A DNA stretch of 64,000 nt from Cystobacter ferrugineus (GCF_001887355.1 NZ_MPIN01000001.1:62001-126000), one strand, 5' to 3'; shown: positions 1-8,600, numbered from the stretch's first letter. Notes: generated by a model not told the origin, from the sequence alone. Numbers and translations are program-made.

Positions 1-392
1 AGCCCCCGCGCCTGCGTGCCACAGGCCGCCATGTGCGAGGGATCGTAGGCCACCAGCCCGGTGGCCTGGATGATCGGGGTCACCGTGCTCTCCTCCACAC
101 GGCCCACCTTGATCCCCGCCCTCGCGAGGAACTCCGGCGGCAGCACGAGGGCATTGGCCTCCAGGTGGGGCGCCGCGCTCGCCTCCGGTGCCGGCTCGGG
201 CGCCGGCTCGCGCGAGGCGAGCAGCGCGATCAACCCCGTGAGGGCCACGCCGCCGCCGCCCAGCAGCAGCCAGCGCCGTCGGCCTCGGGTGGGGGTGGGG
301 GGAGGAGCCTCATGGGGCGGGAGGGGAGACGTCATGGGGGGGTTGTCCTCGTGAGGGCGCGTGTCGGAAGAAGGAGGGAGGGGAGCGCTCAT
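1..392 (-). CDS. RND efflux periplasmic adaptor (membrane fusion protein), N-terminal part
   Basis: Reading the minus strand from the ATG at 392 gives a frame that stays open to the window edge, so only about the first 130 residues are present. There is a proline-rich cytoplasmic leader, a basic RGRRR stretch, one hydrophobic membrane anchor near residues 40-60 (LLLGGGGVALTGLIALLA), then a periplasmic region resembling the start of CusB/CzcB-type adaptors (LPPEFLARAGIKVGRVEE...). The start codon overlaps the TGA of the upstream TolC-type gene (ATGA), which indicates translational coupling. Adaptor and TolC together suggest that an RND pump gene lies beyond the edge. Metal specificity cannot be judged from this piece. 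Confidence 0.8.
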   Translation of the reverse strand, partial: MSAPLPPSSDTRPHEDNPPMTSPLPPHEAPPPTPTRGRRRWLLLGGGGVALTGLIALLASREPAPEPAPEASAAPHLEANALVLPPEFLARAGIKVGRVEESTVTPIIQATGLVAYDPSHMAACGTQARG

Positions 393-1627
393 GGAAGGGC
401 TCCCAGGAGCTGCGTGAGCTCGGCGTAGCTGCCCCAGGCCGCGGACAGCAGGGCGAGCCGGTCGTCGCGCATGAGCACCAGCTCTCGCCGCGCCATCAGG
501 ACGCGGGCGAAATCGAGCTTGCCGAGCTTCCAGGCCTGGGTGGAGGCATCCACCGCGCGCTGGGCCGCGGGCAGCGCGGAGTCGTCCGTCACCTGGAGCG
601 CCCTGCGGGTGGCGTTCAGCGCGTCGAGCAGGGCACGGCCGCGCAGGGTCACGGCGCGGCGCAGCAGCTCGAGGTTGCGCTCGGCGCGGGCCTTCTCGGC
701 ACGGGCCCGGGCGATCTCCGTCTGGTTGCGTTGGAAGATGGGGAAGGTCCAGGCGAGGCCCACGCCACCATGAGCGCGTCCGAGCTCATCGCGGCCACCG
801 GTCAGCACCAGGTTGAGGGGGACGAAGCGCTCGGCCTCCCAGCGGCCCCGGCTCGCATCGAAGAAGTCCGCCTCGATGTCGGCCGCGCGCAGGGTGGGGG
901 TGCGCTCCTCGAGCGCGGGGGGGGCCAGGGCCTCGGGCTCCGACAGGGGGGGCAGCTCCGCGCCACGGGAGGCGGGCCGCGTGGCCAGCTCGGGCTGACC
1001 GACGGAGATGCTCAACCGGCCGCGGGCCCGGGCCAGCGCCACCTCGAGCTCGGCGCGCCGCTGGGCCCACCGCGCCACCTCCGCGCGCGCGTGGGCGGCG
1101 TCGAGGGCGGTGGCATCCCCCTCCTGGAGTCGGCCCTCGACATAACGGGCGTCCTCCTCGCTCAGGGCGGCGGCTTCCTCGAGCGTCCTCAGCCGTGCCT
1201 CGGCGACCAGCACCTGGCCATAGGCCGCCACCGCTTCCGCCATGGCGCGCGCCGCGGCCTCGTCGCGTTGGGCTTCCTTCCAGCGCACCAGCGTGTCCGC
1301 TTCCTGGATGCGGCGGCCCCGCTGGCCACCCACCTCCACCGGCAGGAACAGGCTGCCGGCCACCGCGACGCCCTCGGCGCCCGGCACCGTGTCGGCGATC
1401 ACCTCGAGATAGGGATTGGTGAGCGGAGGCAGCCCCGCGCTCTGTCGTGAGGCGCCCGCGATGTCCACGTCCGCGGTGGCCAGCACCACCGCCGGGCCGT
1501 GGGTCCTCGCCCGGGCGACCACCTCGTCCAGGCTGGGGAAGCGCTCGGCCTCGGGGGGCGCGCTCTGGGCCCGCGCGAGGTGTGGCAACAGGGTGACGAC
1601 GATGACAAGAGGCCATGCGTGACGCAT
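389..1627 (-). CDS. TolC family outer-membrane efflux protein
   Basis: A 412-residue protein with a cleavable signal peptide (MRHAWPLVIVVTLLPHLARA) and two long Ala/Arg/Glu-rich helical coiled-coil repeats, typical of TolC/CusC/CzcC channels that cross the outer membrane and periplasm. Its length fits the CzcC subgroup. It is the first gene of an operon: the adaptor gene overlaps its stop codon, and a sigma70-type promoter lies about 155 bp upstream. Together with the adaptor and an off-window pump it should export metal ions or drugs. The long opposite-strand frames here are GC-rich shadows. Confidence 0.85.
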   Translation of the reverse strand: MRHAWPLVIVVTLLPHLARAQSAPPEAERFPSLDEVVARARTHGPAVVLATADVDIAGASRQSAGLPPLTNPYLEVIADTVPGAEGVAVAGSLFLPVEVGGQRGRRIQEADTLVRWKEAQRDEAAARAMAEAVAAYGQVLVAEARLRTLEEAAALSEEDARYVEGRLQEGDATALDAAHARAEVARWAQRRAELEVALARARGRLSISVGQPELATRPASRGAELPPLSEPEALAPPALEERTPTLRAADIEADFFDASRGRWEAERFVPLNLVLTGGRDELGRAHGGVGLAWTFPIFQRNQTEIARARAEKARAERNLELLRRAVTLRGRALLDALNATRRALQVTDDSALPAAQRAVDASTQAWKLGKLDFARVLMARRELVLMRDDRLALLSAAWGSYAELTQLLGALP

Positions 1628-1783
1628 TGCGCTCCTTCTTCGGAGGTGGATCGGAGAATGGGGAGGGGACTGGCGGCGATGCGATGCGCTCGAAGCCCGG
1701 GACGCGAAGCGTGGCCCGGGCGAGCGGCGGCACTTACCGATTCTCGGGAGGATCAGGCGGGTGCGTGTGCATCGACGCGCCCC

Positions 1784-1812
1784 AATCTAAGACGCAACAT
1801 GTTTGAGGTCAA
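1784..1812 (-). promoter_or_regulatory. Sigma70-type promoter of the efflux operon with overlapping palindrome
   Basis: On the minus strand TTGACC is followed after exactly 17 bases by TAGATT, a good -35/-10 pair. An inverted repeat, TTTGA-GG-TCAAA (plus-strand 1802-1813), covers the -35 box, and imperfect outer arms AACAT/ATGTT extend it to about 1796-1817. An operator over the -35 box suggests repression of the tolC-adaptor operon by a dimeric regulator. No regulator gene is adjacent in the window. The 5' leader would be about 150 nt. Confidence 0.55.
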
Positions 1813-1872
1813 ATGTTTCGATGTCGCACCGCGTTGCTCGCTCGGCTGGCCGCTCGCGGGCCAGGGGAGCAC

Positions 1873-2673
1873 TCATGGGGAGGCGGTTGCCTCGCGGAGC
1901 AGGGCCTGGGTGTGCGCCAGGAGTCCGGGTCCCCCGGGCAGGCCGTGGCCGGGCACCACCTCGCGCACTTCGGGGAAACGCCGACGCACGCGCTCGAGGC
2001 TCGCGGGCCAGGCGGCCACGTCCGCGTCCTCCACGTTGCCGAGGTTCCGGGCGCGCTCGTCCTTCACGAAGCAGCCGCCGAACAGGAGCCGGTGGGCGGG
2101 CAGCCACACGACGAGGTTGTCCCGCGAGTGCCCGGCGCCGGGGAAGAAGACCTCCAGCGGGCCCAGTGTCCCCGTCTCCGGCAGGCGCTGGTCGGGCGCG
2201 GGCCGGCCGTGTCCGGCGGTGAGGCGCGCGGTGTCCTCGCTCGCGTGGACGGGCACCCCGCGCGCCACGAGCGCGGACATGCCTCCCGTCCGGTCGGCGT
2301 GGGAGTGCGTCACCAGGGCGGCGCGCACGGGCCGGTGCAGGGTGTCCTCCGCCCACGCGAGCAGGAGCTCCGTCTGCCGCGCGTTCCATGCCGTATCGAC
2401 GAGGATCGTGGAGTCGCCCTCCTCGACGAGCAGCCCATTGGAGGGAGCACGCCCCCAGTCCTCGCCCGCCAGCGTCACGTGGAGCCACACCCCGGGCGCG
2501 ATGCGCCGGATACGGACGTCCTCGGCGAGCACGGTCTCGTCGGAAGCCGAGGGCTGGCTCACCGAGGGCGAGGCCGGAGTGCCCGGGACGGGAGCGGGTG
2601 GGGTGGAGGCGCAGGCCGTGCCCAGCAGGAGCAGCAGCCACGCGCCAGGCGGGCGGAGTCGGGAGATGTTCAT
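1873..2673 (-). CDS. Subclass B1-type metallo-beta-lactamase, lipoprotein
   Basis: 266 residues. A lipoprotein signal peptide ends in LLGTAC (lipid-modified Cys21). The body carries the complete zinc-ligand set of subclass B1 metallo-beta-lactamases: HSHAD at 123-127, His182 in GHS, Cys201 in GGCFVK and His243 in PGHG. The B1-type Lys204 is three residues after the Cys ligand, and an NLGN segment follows (210-213). The Cys ligand sets it apart from B3 enzymes and from generic MBL-fold hydrolases. It should hydrolyse beta-lactams in the periplasm, anchored to a membrane as NDM-type enzymes are. It is a single gene, and substrate range is untested. Confidence 0.82.
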   Translation of the reverse strand: MNISRLRPPGAWLLLLLGTACASTPPAPVPGTPASPSVSQPSASDETVLAEDVRIRRIAPGVWLHVTLAGEDWGRAPSNGLLVEEGDSTILVDTAWNARQTELLLAWAEDTLHRPVRAALVTHSHADRTGGMSALVARGVPVHASEDTARLTAGHGRPAPDQRLPETGTLGPLEVFFPGAGHSRDNLVVWLPAHRLLFGGCFVKDERARNLGNVEDADVAAWPASLERVRRRFPEVREVVPGHGLPGGPGLLAHTQALLREATASP

Positions 2674-2723
2674 GAGGGGCGACTCTACTTCTTCGGAGTC
2701 GCCTCACATCCCCAGGGGTGCGC

Positions 2724-3194
2724 TCAGTCGCGGACGACGAAGTGCCTGGGGACTGGAGAATCCGAGCCCAAAGCGCGTGTGAGGAAGGCGGGGCGCACGT
2801 CGAGCCGCTCGAGCTCCTCGAGCGCGAACCATTGGAATCTCAGCACGGCCCCGGACTCCGAGCCGAAGTACGGACCAGGGCCGGTCAACACGGGGCTGTC
2901 GTCCGGGAGGGTGACCTCGAAGTACATGCCGAGCTCGTGGTAGTGACGGCCCGCGTGCGGGAAGAAGTTCTCGACCACCCACAGCAGACGGCCCACGGTG
3001 GCCTCGAGCCCCAATTCCTCTCGCAATTCGCGGAGCACGGTGGCCGCGGATTCCTCTCCGGGCTCCACGCGCCCGCCCGGCAGCGCCCAGATGGTGTCGG
3101 TCTCGAGCCGGTGGAGCAGCACGCGCGCGCCCTGGCGGATGACGGCGGCGGCGCGCAGGTGGAAGCGATGCGTCGGCGTGTCGAAGGAGAGCAT
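2724..3194 (-). CDS. Nudix hydrolase
   Basis: 156 residues with a complete Nudix box: Gly41, Glu47, then RELREELG at 55-62, matching GX5EX7REUXEEXGU. Such enzymes hydrolyse nucleoside diphosphates linked to another moiety (NTPs, NDP-sugars, dinucleotides) using Mg2+ held by the box glutamates. The sequence outside the box does not decide the substrate. A degraded gene fragment lies directly upstream on the same strand, and that fragment's reading frame runs into this gene. Confidence 0.85.
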   Translation of the reverse strand: MLSFDTPTHRFHLRAAAVIRQGARVLLHRLETDTIWALPGGRVEPGEESAATVLRELREELGLEATVGRLLWVVENFFPHAGRHYHELGMYFEVTLPDDSPVLTGPGPYFGSESGAVLRFQWFALEELERLDVRPAFLTRALGSDSPVPRHFVVRD

Positions 3195-3247
3195 GGGCGG
3201 CGAGCATACCCAGCGGGCCAGGGGAGGGGAGTCCCCTGGCCCGGGCC

Positions 3248-3433
3248 GCCTCTCAGGGCATGGAACACCTGCACTCCCGCGATGTCGTCCGGACCTAGTT
3301 CCTCGGCCAGCGCCACCAGCGAAGCGGTCGGGCGCGCCTCTGCGAAGGCGGTGAGCGAGTCGTAGCCCCGCTCGCGGACCCGCTCGTACAAGCGCACCTT
3401 CCAGTTACCCTCCCAGGAGCGTCCGTCGGTCAT
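3248..3433 (-). pseudogene. Truncated N-terminal fragment of a hypothetical gene
   Basis: From the ATG at 3433 about 60 residues read like a normal soluble protein (MTDGRSWEGNWKVRLYERVR..., then SLVALAEELGPDDIAGVQV). After that the composition becomes proline/arginine-rich and the frame runs on through the Nudix gene as far as 2885 without meaning. I read this as a gene that lost its 3' part at about 3250. The start resembles a family of myxobacterial hypothetical proteins from memory; I have not matched it. The neighbouring fragment at 3437-3529 ends only 4 bp upstream, as in a former two-gene unit. Confidence 0.4.
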
Positions 3434-3436
3434 CGC

Positions 3437-3529
3437 TCATTTCCCACGACAGCGGATGAAGTTCATCGGGATGTCGTAGAACCTCATACGCTCCGCGACG
3501 ATCTCCAGGATCGTGTTCCGCGTCAACAT
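3437..3529 (-). pseudogene. Possible 3' remnant of a second gene (30 codons)
   Basis: A 30-codon frame ends in TGA four bases before the ATG of the 3248-3433 fragment. It encodes a C-terminus-like stretch (TILEIVAERMRFYDIPMNFI then RCRGK), and upstream of about 3530 the coding character stops. Close spacing of this tail and the next start looks like the end of one gene and the beginning of its operon partner, for example a toxin followed by its immunity gene. That is inference only; no domain can be named with confidence. Confidence 0.3.
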
Positions 3530-3756
3530 CCGGCCGGCCCTGGACTCAGGTTGGATGGCAATGCCAGGGCGAGCAACAGCCCCGTTCCCCTTGCCCCTGG
3601 CGAGTCAGCGCGCATTGTCCATCCCGAACGGCGCTCCTTGGCCCGCCTGCTCATTTTTGAAGGCCGTCTGACGTCAGAAGTCACCTCGAACGGAGGACCC
3701 TCTTCCCGAGGGGGATGACATCCGAAGTCATGTCGGAGGGTCCCCCGCGCGAGCGC
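3530..3756. other. Non-coding stretch with paired degenerate repeats
   Basis: No convincing gene. Two related segments begin TGACGTCAGAAGTCA (about 3669) and TGACATCCGAAGTCA (about 3716), followed by purine-rich tails that form an inverted pair GGACCCTC ... GAGGGTCC (about 3695 and 3736). It lies 3' of the acetoacetate-decarboxylase-like gene (minus strand) and could act as a transcript end or be a recombination scar. Confidence 0.3.
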
Positions 3757-4443
3757 TCACGGCTCGTATTCGTACTCGCCGCCCGGGTACACGAAGGAGT
3801 CCCGGGGCGCGTACCAGCACCAGGCTTCCACGCGCCGCAGGGGCTGCGCCGGGCGCAGCGCGTACACCGGATGATCCTTGGCGAGGAACTCCAGCGACAC
3901 CAGCTCGAAGGGGGAGACGACCTCACCCACGTAGGGGTAGTTGCCGGCCATCAGCCGCTTGCCCACCCGCGTCACGTAGAGCAGGTGGCCGCGCGCCACC
4001 GAGCCGATGGCCGACCCCACGCGCGCCACCGTGCGGATGATGGGCACGCCCTCCACCCGCGTGGTGGCCACGAGCTCGTTGCCCGTGAGTTCCAGCGCCG
4101 TCGTCCCCTGCGAGGCCGGCACGCCCCGTTCGCGCACGTAGGCGCGCACGGTCTCCGAGGAGTTGAAGTAGTGGGTGAAGAAGCGCGCGGGCGTCACGCC
4201 ATCCGGCGCGGTGCGGCCCGCCAGGTCCACCCCCAGGTACGTGAGCGAGTATGCGCCGAAGCTCGACGTCTGCTCCGCCGAGTCGACGACGTACTGGTTC
4301 ATGTACACGGCCCGGTTGGCGGCGGGACGCAGCCCCGGGGCGAGCAGCGCCGCGGCGGCGTGAGGGTCGGCGGGAATCCAGCTCGAATACAGCATGCGGC
4401 TGTTGATGACGAGCTGGGGAGCGGCAAGCGATGGGGTGGTCAT
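3757..4443 (-). CDS. Acetoacetate-decarboxylase-fold protein
   Basis: 228 residues from the ATG at 4443, which is preceded by a GAGGAC ribosome-binding site; an in-frame start 75 bp further upstream adds only a Gly/Pro/Arg-rich tail and is unlikely. The sequence resembles the ADC-like beta-barrel superfamily: an N-terminal two-thirds rich in beta strands, with short motifs such as VYMNQYVVD, YLGVDLAG and GNELVATTRVEG. I cannot point to the catalytic lysine of true acetoacetate decarboxylase, so decarboxylase activity is not implied. It follows a cytochrome P450 gene on the same strand after 120 bp, so the two may act in one small-molecule pathway. Confidence 0.5.
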   Translation of the reverse strand: MTTPSLAAPQLVINSRMLYSSWIPADPHAAAALLAPGLRPAANRAVYMNQYVVDSAEQTSSFGAYSLTYLGVDLAGRTAPDGVTPARFFTHYFNSSETVRAYVRERGVPASQGTTALELTGNELVATTRVEGVPIIRTVARVGSAIGSVARGHLLYVTRVGKRLMAGNYPYVGEVVSPFELVSLEFLAKDHPVYALRPAQPLRRVEAWCWYAPRDSFVYPGGEYEYEP

Positions 4444-4563
4444 ATCGTCCTCGGTCGTTCGAGGGATGGACCGCCCCCGGGGCCTCCCCCATGGCCACGG
4501 TCCCCCCCCCACGCCCATGGTACGTCCACACCCGCACCGCGAGACACATTCTTCGACGACGGC

Positions 4564-5787
4564 TCAGGGGGTGGGGCGCCGCTCGGCCCTCAAGCGCAGG
4601 GCGCGGGGGCCGCGCAGTTGCAGCGAGTCGCCCCAGTCCAGGCTCTGCTCCTGGCCGGGGGCGAACGAGACATGGCGCACCCGCGACATGAACTCCTCGA
4701 GCACCACCTTCGCCTCCAGTCTCGCCAGGGGCGCGCCGAGGCAGAAATGCACGCCATGCCCGAAGGCCAGCGAGTTCGGATTGGCGCGGGTGATGTCGAA
4801 CCGGTCCGGCTGCTCGAAGCGGCGGGGGTCGCGGTTGGCGCACGCGAGCAGCAGCATGACGCGCGCTCCCTCGGGAATACGATGGCCGGCGACCTGGGTG
4901 TCCTCCGAGGTCACCCGCACGAGCGCCTGCAGGGGCCCGTCGTAGCGCAGCGCCTCCTCGACGGCGGAGGCGCTGAGCGAGGGATTTTCCAGCAGCCGCT
5001 CCAGCTCCCGGGGGTGGCGCAGCAGGGCCACCATGGCGTTACCCAACAGATTGGCCGTGGTCTCGTTGCCCGCGACGAGCAACACCCGGGTGAAGGAGAT
5101 GAGATCCGGCACCTCCAGGTAGCCCTCGCTCGCCTCGAGCAGGGCACTGATGAGATCCTCGCGCGGCTCGCGCCGCCGCTGCTCGATGATCCGCTCCAGG
5201 TAGGCGTGGAACTCCTGGAGGCTCGCGAGGATGGGGGCCGGATCGCGCGTGCCCACGGCCATGGCTATCGTCTTCAAGACGTCGTCGGACCAGCGCTTGA
5301 AGTCCTCGCGGCGTTCGGGCTCCACGCCGAGCAGCTTGCTGATGACGGTGACGGGCAGGGGCACGGCCAGCTCCGCCATCAGGTCGAACTCCTCCCGGGC
5401 GAGCATGCGATCGAGCAGCTCGCGCGTGAGGGCGCGCATCCACGGCTCCAGCTCGGCGATGCGGTGGGGGGTGAAGGCCCGGCCCACCAGGGCGCGCAGG
5501 CGCGTGTGCTCGGGCGGGTCCGCGGAGATGAGGTTCTTCGCGTTGCTGAAGTACTCGCGCGCCTTCTCACCGCTCTCCGCCGTCAGCGACACCACGGGCT
5601 CCACGCGCGCGGAGGAGAATATTCCCGGGTTTTTGAGGACCGAGACGATGTCGTCGTAGCGGGTGACGGCATAGGCCTCCCCGAAGGGCTCCACCTGGAG
5701 AACGGGGGTGGACTCCCGGAGCGAGGCGTAGAAGGGGTGGGGATCGCGCAGGTATTCGGGCGACCACGGCAAGGCGGCAGGGGGCAT
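4564..5787 (-). CDS. Cytochrome P450
   Basis: 407 residues, the usual length of soluble bacterial class I P450s. Visible signatures are the I-helix oxygen-activation segment (AGNETT), the K-helix ExxR (EEALR) and the haem loop FGHGVHFCLG with Cys349 as axial ligand. It needs an external ferredoxin/reductase, neither of which is nearby. The substrate is unknown. The next gene on the same strand encodes an ADC-fold protein, which hints at a two-step modification. The divergent gene at 5887 shares the 99-bp upstream region. Confidence 0.9.
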   Translation of the reverse strand: MPPAALPWSPEYLRDPHPFYASLRESTPVLQVEPFGEAYAVTRYDDIVSVLKNPGIFSSARVEPVVSLTAESGEKAREYFSNAKNLISADPPEHTRLRALVGRAFTPHRIAELEPWMRALTRELLDRMLAREEFDLMAELAVPLPVTVISKLLGVEPERREDFKRWSDDVLKTIAMAVGTRDPAPILASLQEFHAYLERIIEQRRREPREDLISALLEASEGYLEVPDLISFTRVLLVAGNETTANLLGNAMVALLRHPRELERLLENPSLSASAVEEALRYDGPLQALVRVTSEDTQVAGHRIPEGARVMLLLACANRDPRRFEQPDRFDITRANPNSLAFGHGVHFCLGAPLARLEAKVVLEEFMSRVRHVSFAPGQEQSLDWGDSLQLRGPRALRLRAERRPTP

Positions 5788-5886
5788 GGGAACTCCGACG
5801 GGGGGCGAGAAAGGAAGTTATGCCTGACAGTTCCCACGTGAAAGGCATGCTTGTCCCCGCGAGGAGTCGTTATACGGTGAGCCTCT

Positions 5887-7233
5887 ATGGCGAAGGCTCC
5901 CGCGAAACCCGCCGCGCGCAAGGCGGATCCCGTCCTCCTCTCCCTGTTCGACGTCCAGGAGGCCACGCTGCCCAATGGCCTCCGGGTGCGTCTGCTGGCC
6001 AACCACCAGACTCCGGTGGTGAGTCTCTACACCTTCTTCCAGGTGGGCAGCCGCAACGAGCGGCCCGGCATCACCGGCATCAGCCACCTGTTCGAGCACA
6101 TGATGTTCAACGGGGCCAAGAAGTATGGCCCCAAGAAGTTCGATCAGACGCTCGAGTCCAATGGTGGCCGCTCCAACGCCTACACGTCCACGGACATGAC
6201 CGTGTACTACGAGGACTTCGCCTCGGACGCGCTGGAGACGGTGCTGGATCTGGAGTCGGACCGGATGCGCTCGTTGCGCATCAACGACGTGGCGCTCAAG
6301 AGCGAGCGCCAGGTGGTGCTGGAAGAGCGCCGCGTGCGCGTGGACAACGACATCACCGGCATCATGGACGAGGAGCTGGGCACGCTCGTGTGGAAGGCGC
6401 ACGCGTACCGCTGGCCCGTCATCGGTTGGCAGAAGGACATCGAGAACATCACCCGCCAGGACTGCGAGCAGTACTTCCGCACCTACTACGCGCCCAACAA
6501 CGCGGTGCTCTACATCGTCGGGGACATCGATCCGAAGAAGACGCTGGCGCTGGTGCGCAAGTACTACGGGGACATCCCCAAGGGCCCCACGCCCGCGCCC
6601 GTGCTCGACGCCGAGCCCGAGCAGAAGGGCGAGCGCCGCGCCGAGGTGCGCCACCCCGCCCAGTCCCCGGCGCTGATGATCGCCTACCGCGGCCCGGCCG
6701 CGCGCGACGAGGACACGCTCCTGCTGGACGTCATCCAGTACGCGCTGGCCAAGGGCGAGGGCAGCCGGCTGACCAAGAAGCTCGTCTATGACACCCAGCT
6801 CGCCGTGTCGGTGGGCGTGGACTGGGGCTGGCGGTTGGATCCGGGCATCATCCTCTTCTTCCTGGAGCTCAAGCCGGACTCGGATCCGCGCAAGGTGGAG
6901 GAGGCGCTCTACGCGGAGCTCCAGCGCCTGGTGGCCGAGGGCCTCACGGAGCGCGAGCTGCAGAAGGCGAAGAACAACCTGCGCGCGGACCACCTGCGCG
7001 AGCTGGCCACCAACAGCGGCCGGGCCCACGCCATGGGCCACTACGAGGCGCTGCTGGGCTCGTGGCGGGATGGGCTGAGCCTGCCGAGTGTGTACGCGGC
7101 CGCGACGAACGAGCAGGTGCGCGCGGTGGCGGCGAAGTACTTCGCGCCCGAGCGCCGCTCGGTGGTGACGGTGCGGCCCACGGCTCCCGCGGACGGGGCC
7201 GTGCCCACGGTGGACGCGCAGGAGGTGGCGTGA
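5887..7233 (+). CDS. M16 family zinc peptidase, catalytic subunit
   Basis: 448 residues with the inverted zinc motif HLFEH (His67, Glu70, His71) of insulinase/processing-peptidase enzymes, followed by the usual Glu-rich helix and C-terminal M16 half. There is no obvious signal peptide; the N-terminus is Lys/Ala rich. The stop codon overlaps the ATG of a second M16 gene that lacks the zinc motif. Such catalytic/non-catalytic pairs form heterodimers in bacteria and mitochondria, so this should be the active half of a peptide-degrading complex. Confidence 0.88.
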   Translation: MAKAPAKPAARKADPVLLSLFDVQEATLPNGLRVRLLANHQTPVVSLYTFFQVGSRNERPGITGISHLFEHMMFNGAKKYGPKKFDQTLESNGGRSNAYTSTDMTVYYEDFASDALETVLDLESDRMRSLRINDVALKSERQVVLEERRVRVDNDITGIMDEELGTLVWKAHAYRWPVIGWQKDIENITRQDCEQYFRTYYAPNNAVLYIVGDIDPKKTLALVRKYYGDIPKGPTPAPVLDAEPEQKGERRAEVRHPAQSPALMIAYRGPAARDEDTLLLDVIQYALAKGEGSRLTKKLVYDTQLAVSVGVDWGWRLDPGIILFFLELKPDSDPRKVEEALYAELQRLVAEGLTERELQKAKNNLRADHLRELATNSGRAHAMGHYEALLGSWRDGLSLPSVYAAATNEQVRAVAAKYFAPERRSVVTVRPTAPADGAVPTVDAQEVA

Positions 7234-8600
7234 TGGCGGCCCGGAAGAGCGCGACGAAGAAGAAGCCGGCCGCCCCGACGATGGGCGCGCTGATGCTGCC
7301 CGCCCTGCACGAGAGCACCACCTCCAGCGGGCTGAAGGTGCTGGCGGCCGAGCGGGGACCGCTGCCGCTCGTCGCCATGCGGCTGGTGGTGCGCGCGGGC
7401 AGCGCGGTGGACCCCAAGGACAAGCACGGCTTGGCGGACTTCACCGCGCGGCTCATGCGCCGCGGGACGCAGAAGCGCGGCGCGGATGAGCTCGACGAGG
7501 CGATCGAGTTCGTCGGCGCGAGCTTCTCGGTGGGCAGCAACGAGGACCTGCTGTCGTTCTTCGTCACCACGCCCGCCGAGCACTTTCCGGCGATGATCGG
7601 GCTGCTCGGGGAGATCGTCCGCGAGCCGTCCTTCCCCGAGCGCGAGGTGGAGCTGGCGCGCGAGCGCACCCTGGCGGGCTTCGCCAATGACCTGGACGAT
7701 CCGTCGACGATCGCCGACCGGGCCTTCACCCGGGCGCTGTGGGGCGCGCACCCCTACGGCCATGACATCGGCGGCAGCTCGGCGCACGTGCGCACCTTCA
7801 CGCGCGAGGATCTCGTGCGCTTCCACTGCGAGCGACTGGGGCCCAAGGTGGCGCTCCTGTCGGTGGTGGGCGCGGTGGATCCGAAGCTCGTGCTGGACGA
7901 GGCGGAGAAGGCCTTCGCGGGCTGGACGGGCGGGCCGGAAGCGGCGCCGCAGATTCCCGCCATGGGGAAGATGGCCTCGGGCCGCATCCTGCTCGTGGAC
8001 AAGCCGGATCAGACGCAGACGCAGGTGCGCATCGGCGGCCCGGGCTTCCGCATGGGGCATCCGGACTACTTCCCGTCCACGGCGATGAACAACGTGCTCG
8101 GCGGTGGTTTCACCTCGCGGCTGGTGAACGAGGTGCGCGTGGAGCGCGGCCTGACGTACGGCATCAGCAGCTACTTCGACATGCTCAACGTGGGCGGCGT
8201 GTTCGCCATCTCCACCTTCACCCAGACGGAGCGCACGCGGGAGATGCTCGACGTGACGCTCTCCGAGGTGGCCAAGGTGCGCGCGGGCGGCATCAGCGCG
8301 GCGGAGCTGAAGAAGGCGCAGCGCTACCTGGCGGGGCTCTACCCCATGCGCACCGAGACGAACGAGTCGGTGGCGTCCGTCATCGGCGACATCCGGGTGC
8401 ACGCGCTCGGGGACGACTGGGTGGAGAAGTTCCGCGAGCGCCTGTGCACGGTGAAGCCCAGGCAGACGCAGGAGGTGGCGGCCAAGTACCTCTTCCCCAC
8501 CCCCCCGCTCATCGTGCTCTTGGGCAAGGCGTCCGCGGTGAAGAAGCAGCTCAAGGGGCTGGGGCCGGTGAAGGTGGTGCCGGCCTCGGACTACGAGTGA
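7233..8600 (+). CDS. M16 family peptidase homologue, non-catalytic subunit
   Basis: 455 residues from the ATG at 7233, which overlaps the previous stop (TGATG) and follows a GGAGGTGG site inside the upstream gene; a longer frame starting at 7062 is ruled out by this arrangement. Where active M16 enzymes have HxxEH, this protein has HGLADFTARL, so the zinc site is missing. The C-terminal half keeps the family features (GGGFTSRLVNEVRVERGLTYG, RY loop). It probably serves as the substrate-clamping partner of the catalytic subunit. Confidence 0.88.
   Translation: MAARKSATKKKPAAPTMGALMLPALHESTTSSGLKVLAAERGPLPLVAMRLVVRAGSAVDPKDKHGLADFTARLMRRGTQKRGADELDEAIEFVGASFSVGSNEDLLSFFVTTPAEHFPAMIGLLGEIVREPSFPEREVELARERTLAGFANDLDDPSTIADRAFTRALWGAHPYGHDIGGSSAHVRTFTREDLVRFHCERLGPKVALLSVVGAVDPKLVLDEAEKAFAGWTGGPEAAPQIPAMGKMASGRILLVDKPDQTQTQVRIGGPGFRMGHPDYFPSTAMNNVLGGGFTSRLVNEVRVERGLTYGISSYFDMLNVGGVFAISTFTQTERTREMLDVTLSEVAKVRAGGISAAELKKAQRYLAGLYPMRTETNESVASVIGDIRVHALGDDWVEKFRERLCTVKPRQTQEVAAKYLFPTPPLIVLLGKASAVKKQLKGLGPVKVVPASDYE

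Noticed and set aside
1499-2782. A 427-codon plus-strand frame across the efflux promoter and MBL gene
   Set aside because: No domain; it crosses a clear promoter and a gene on the other strand.
3715-5841. A 708-codon plus-strand frame across the ADC-like and P450 genes
   Set aside because: His/Arg/Gly-rich product with no domain; it is the antisense shadow of two convincing minus-strand genes.
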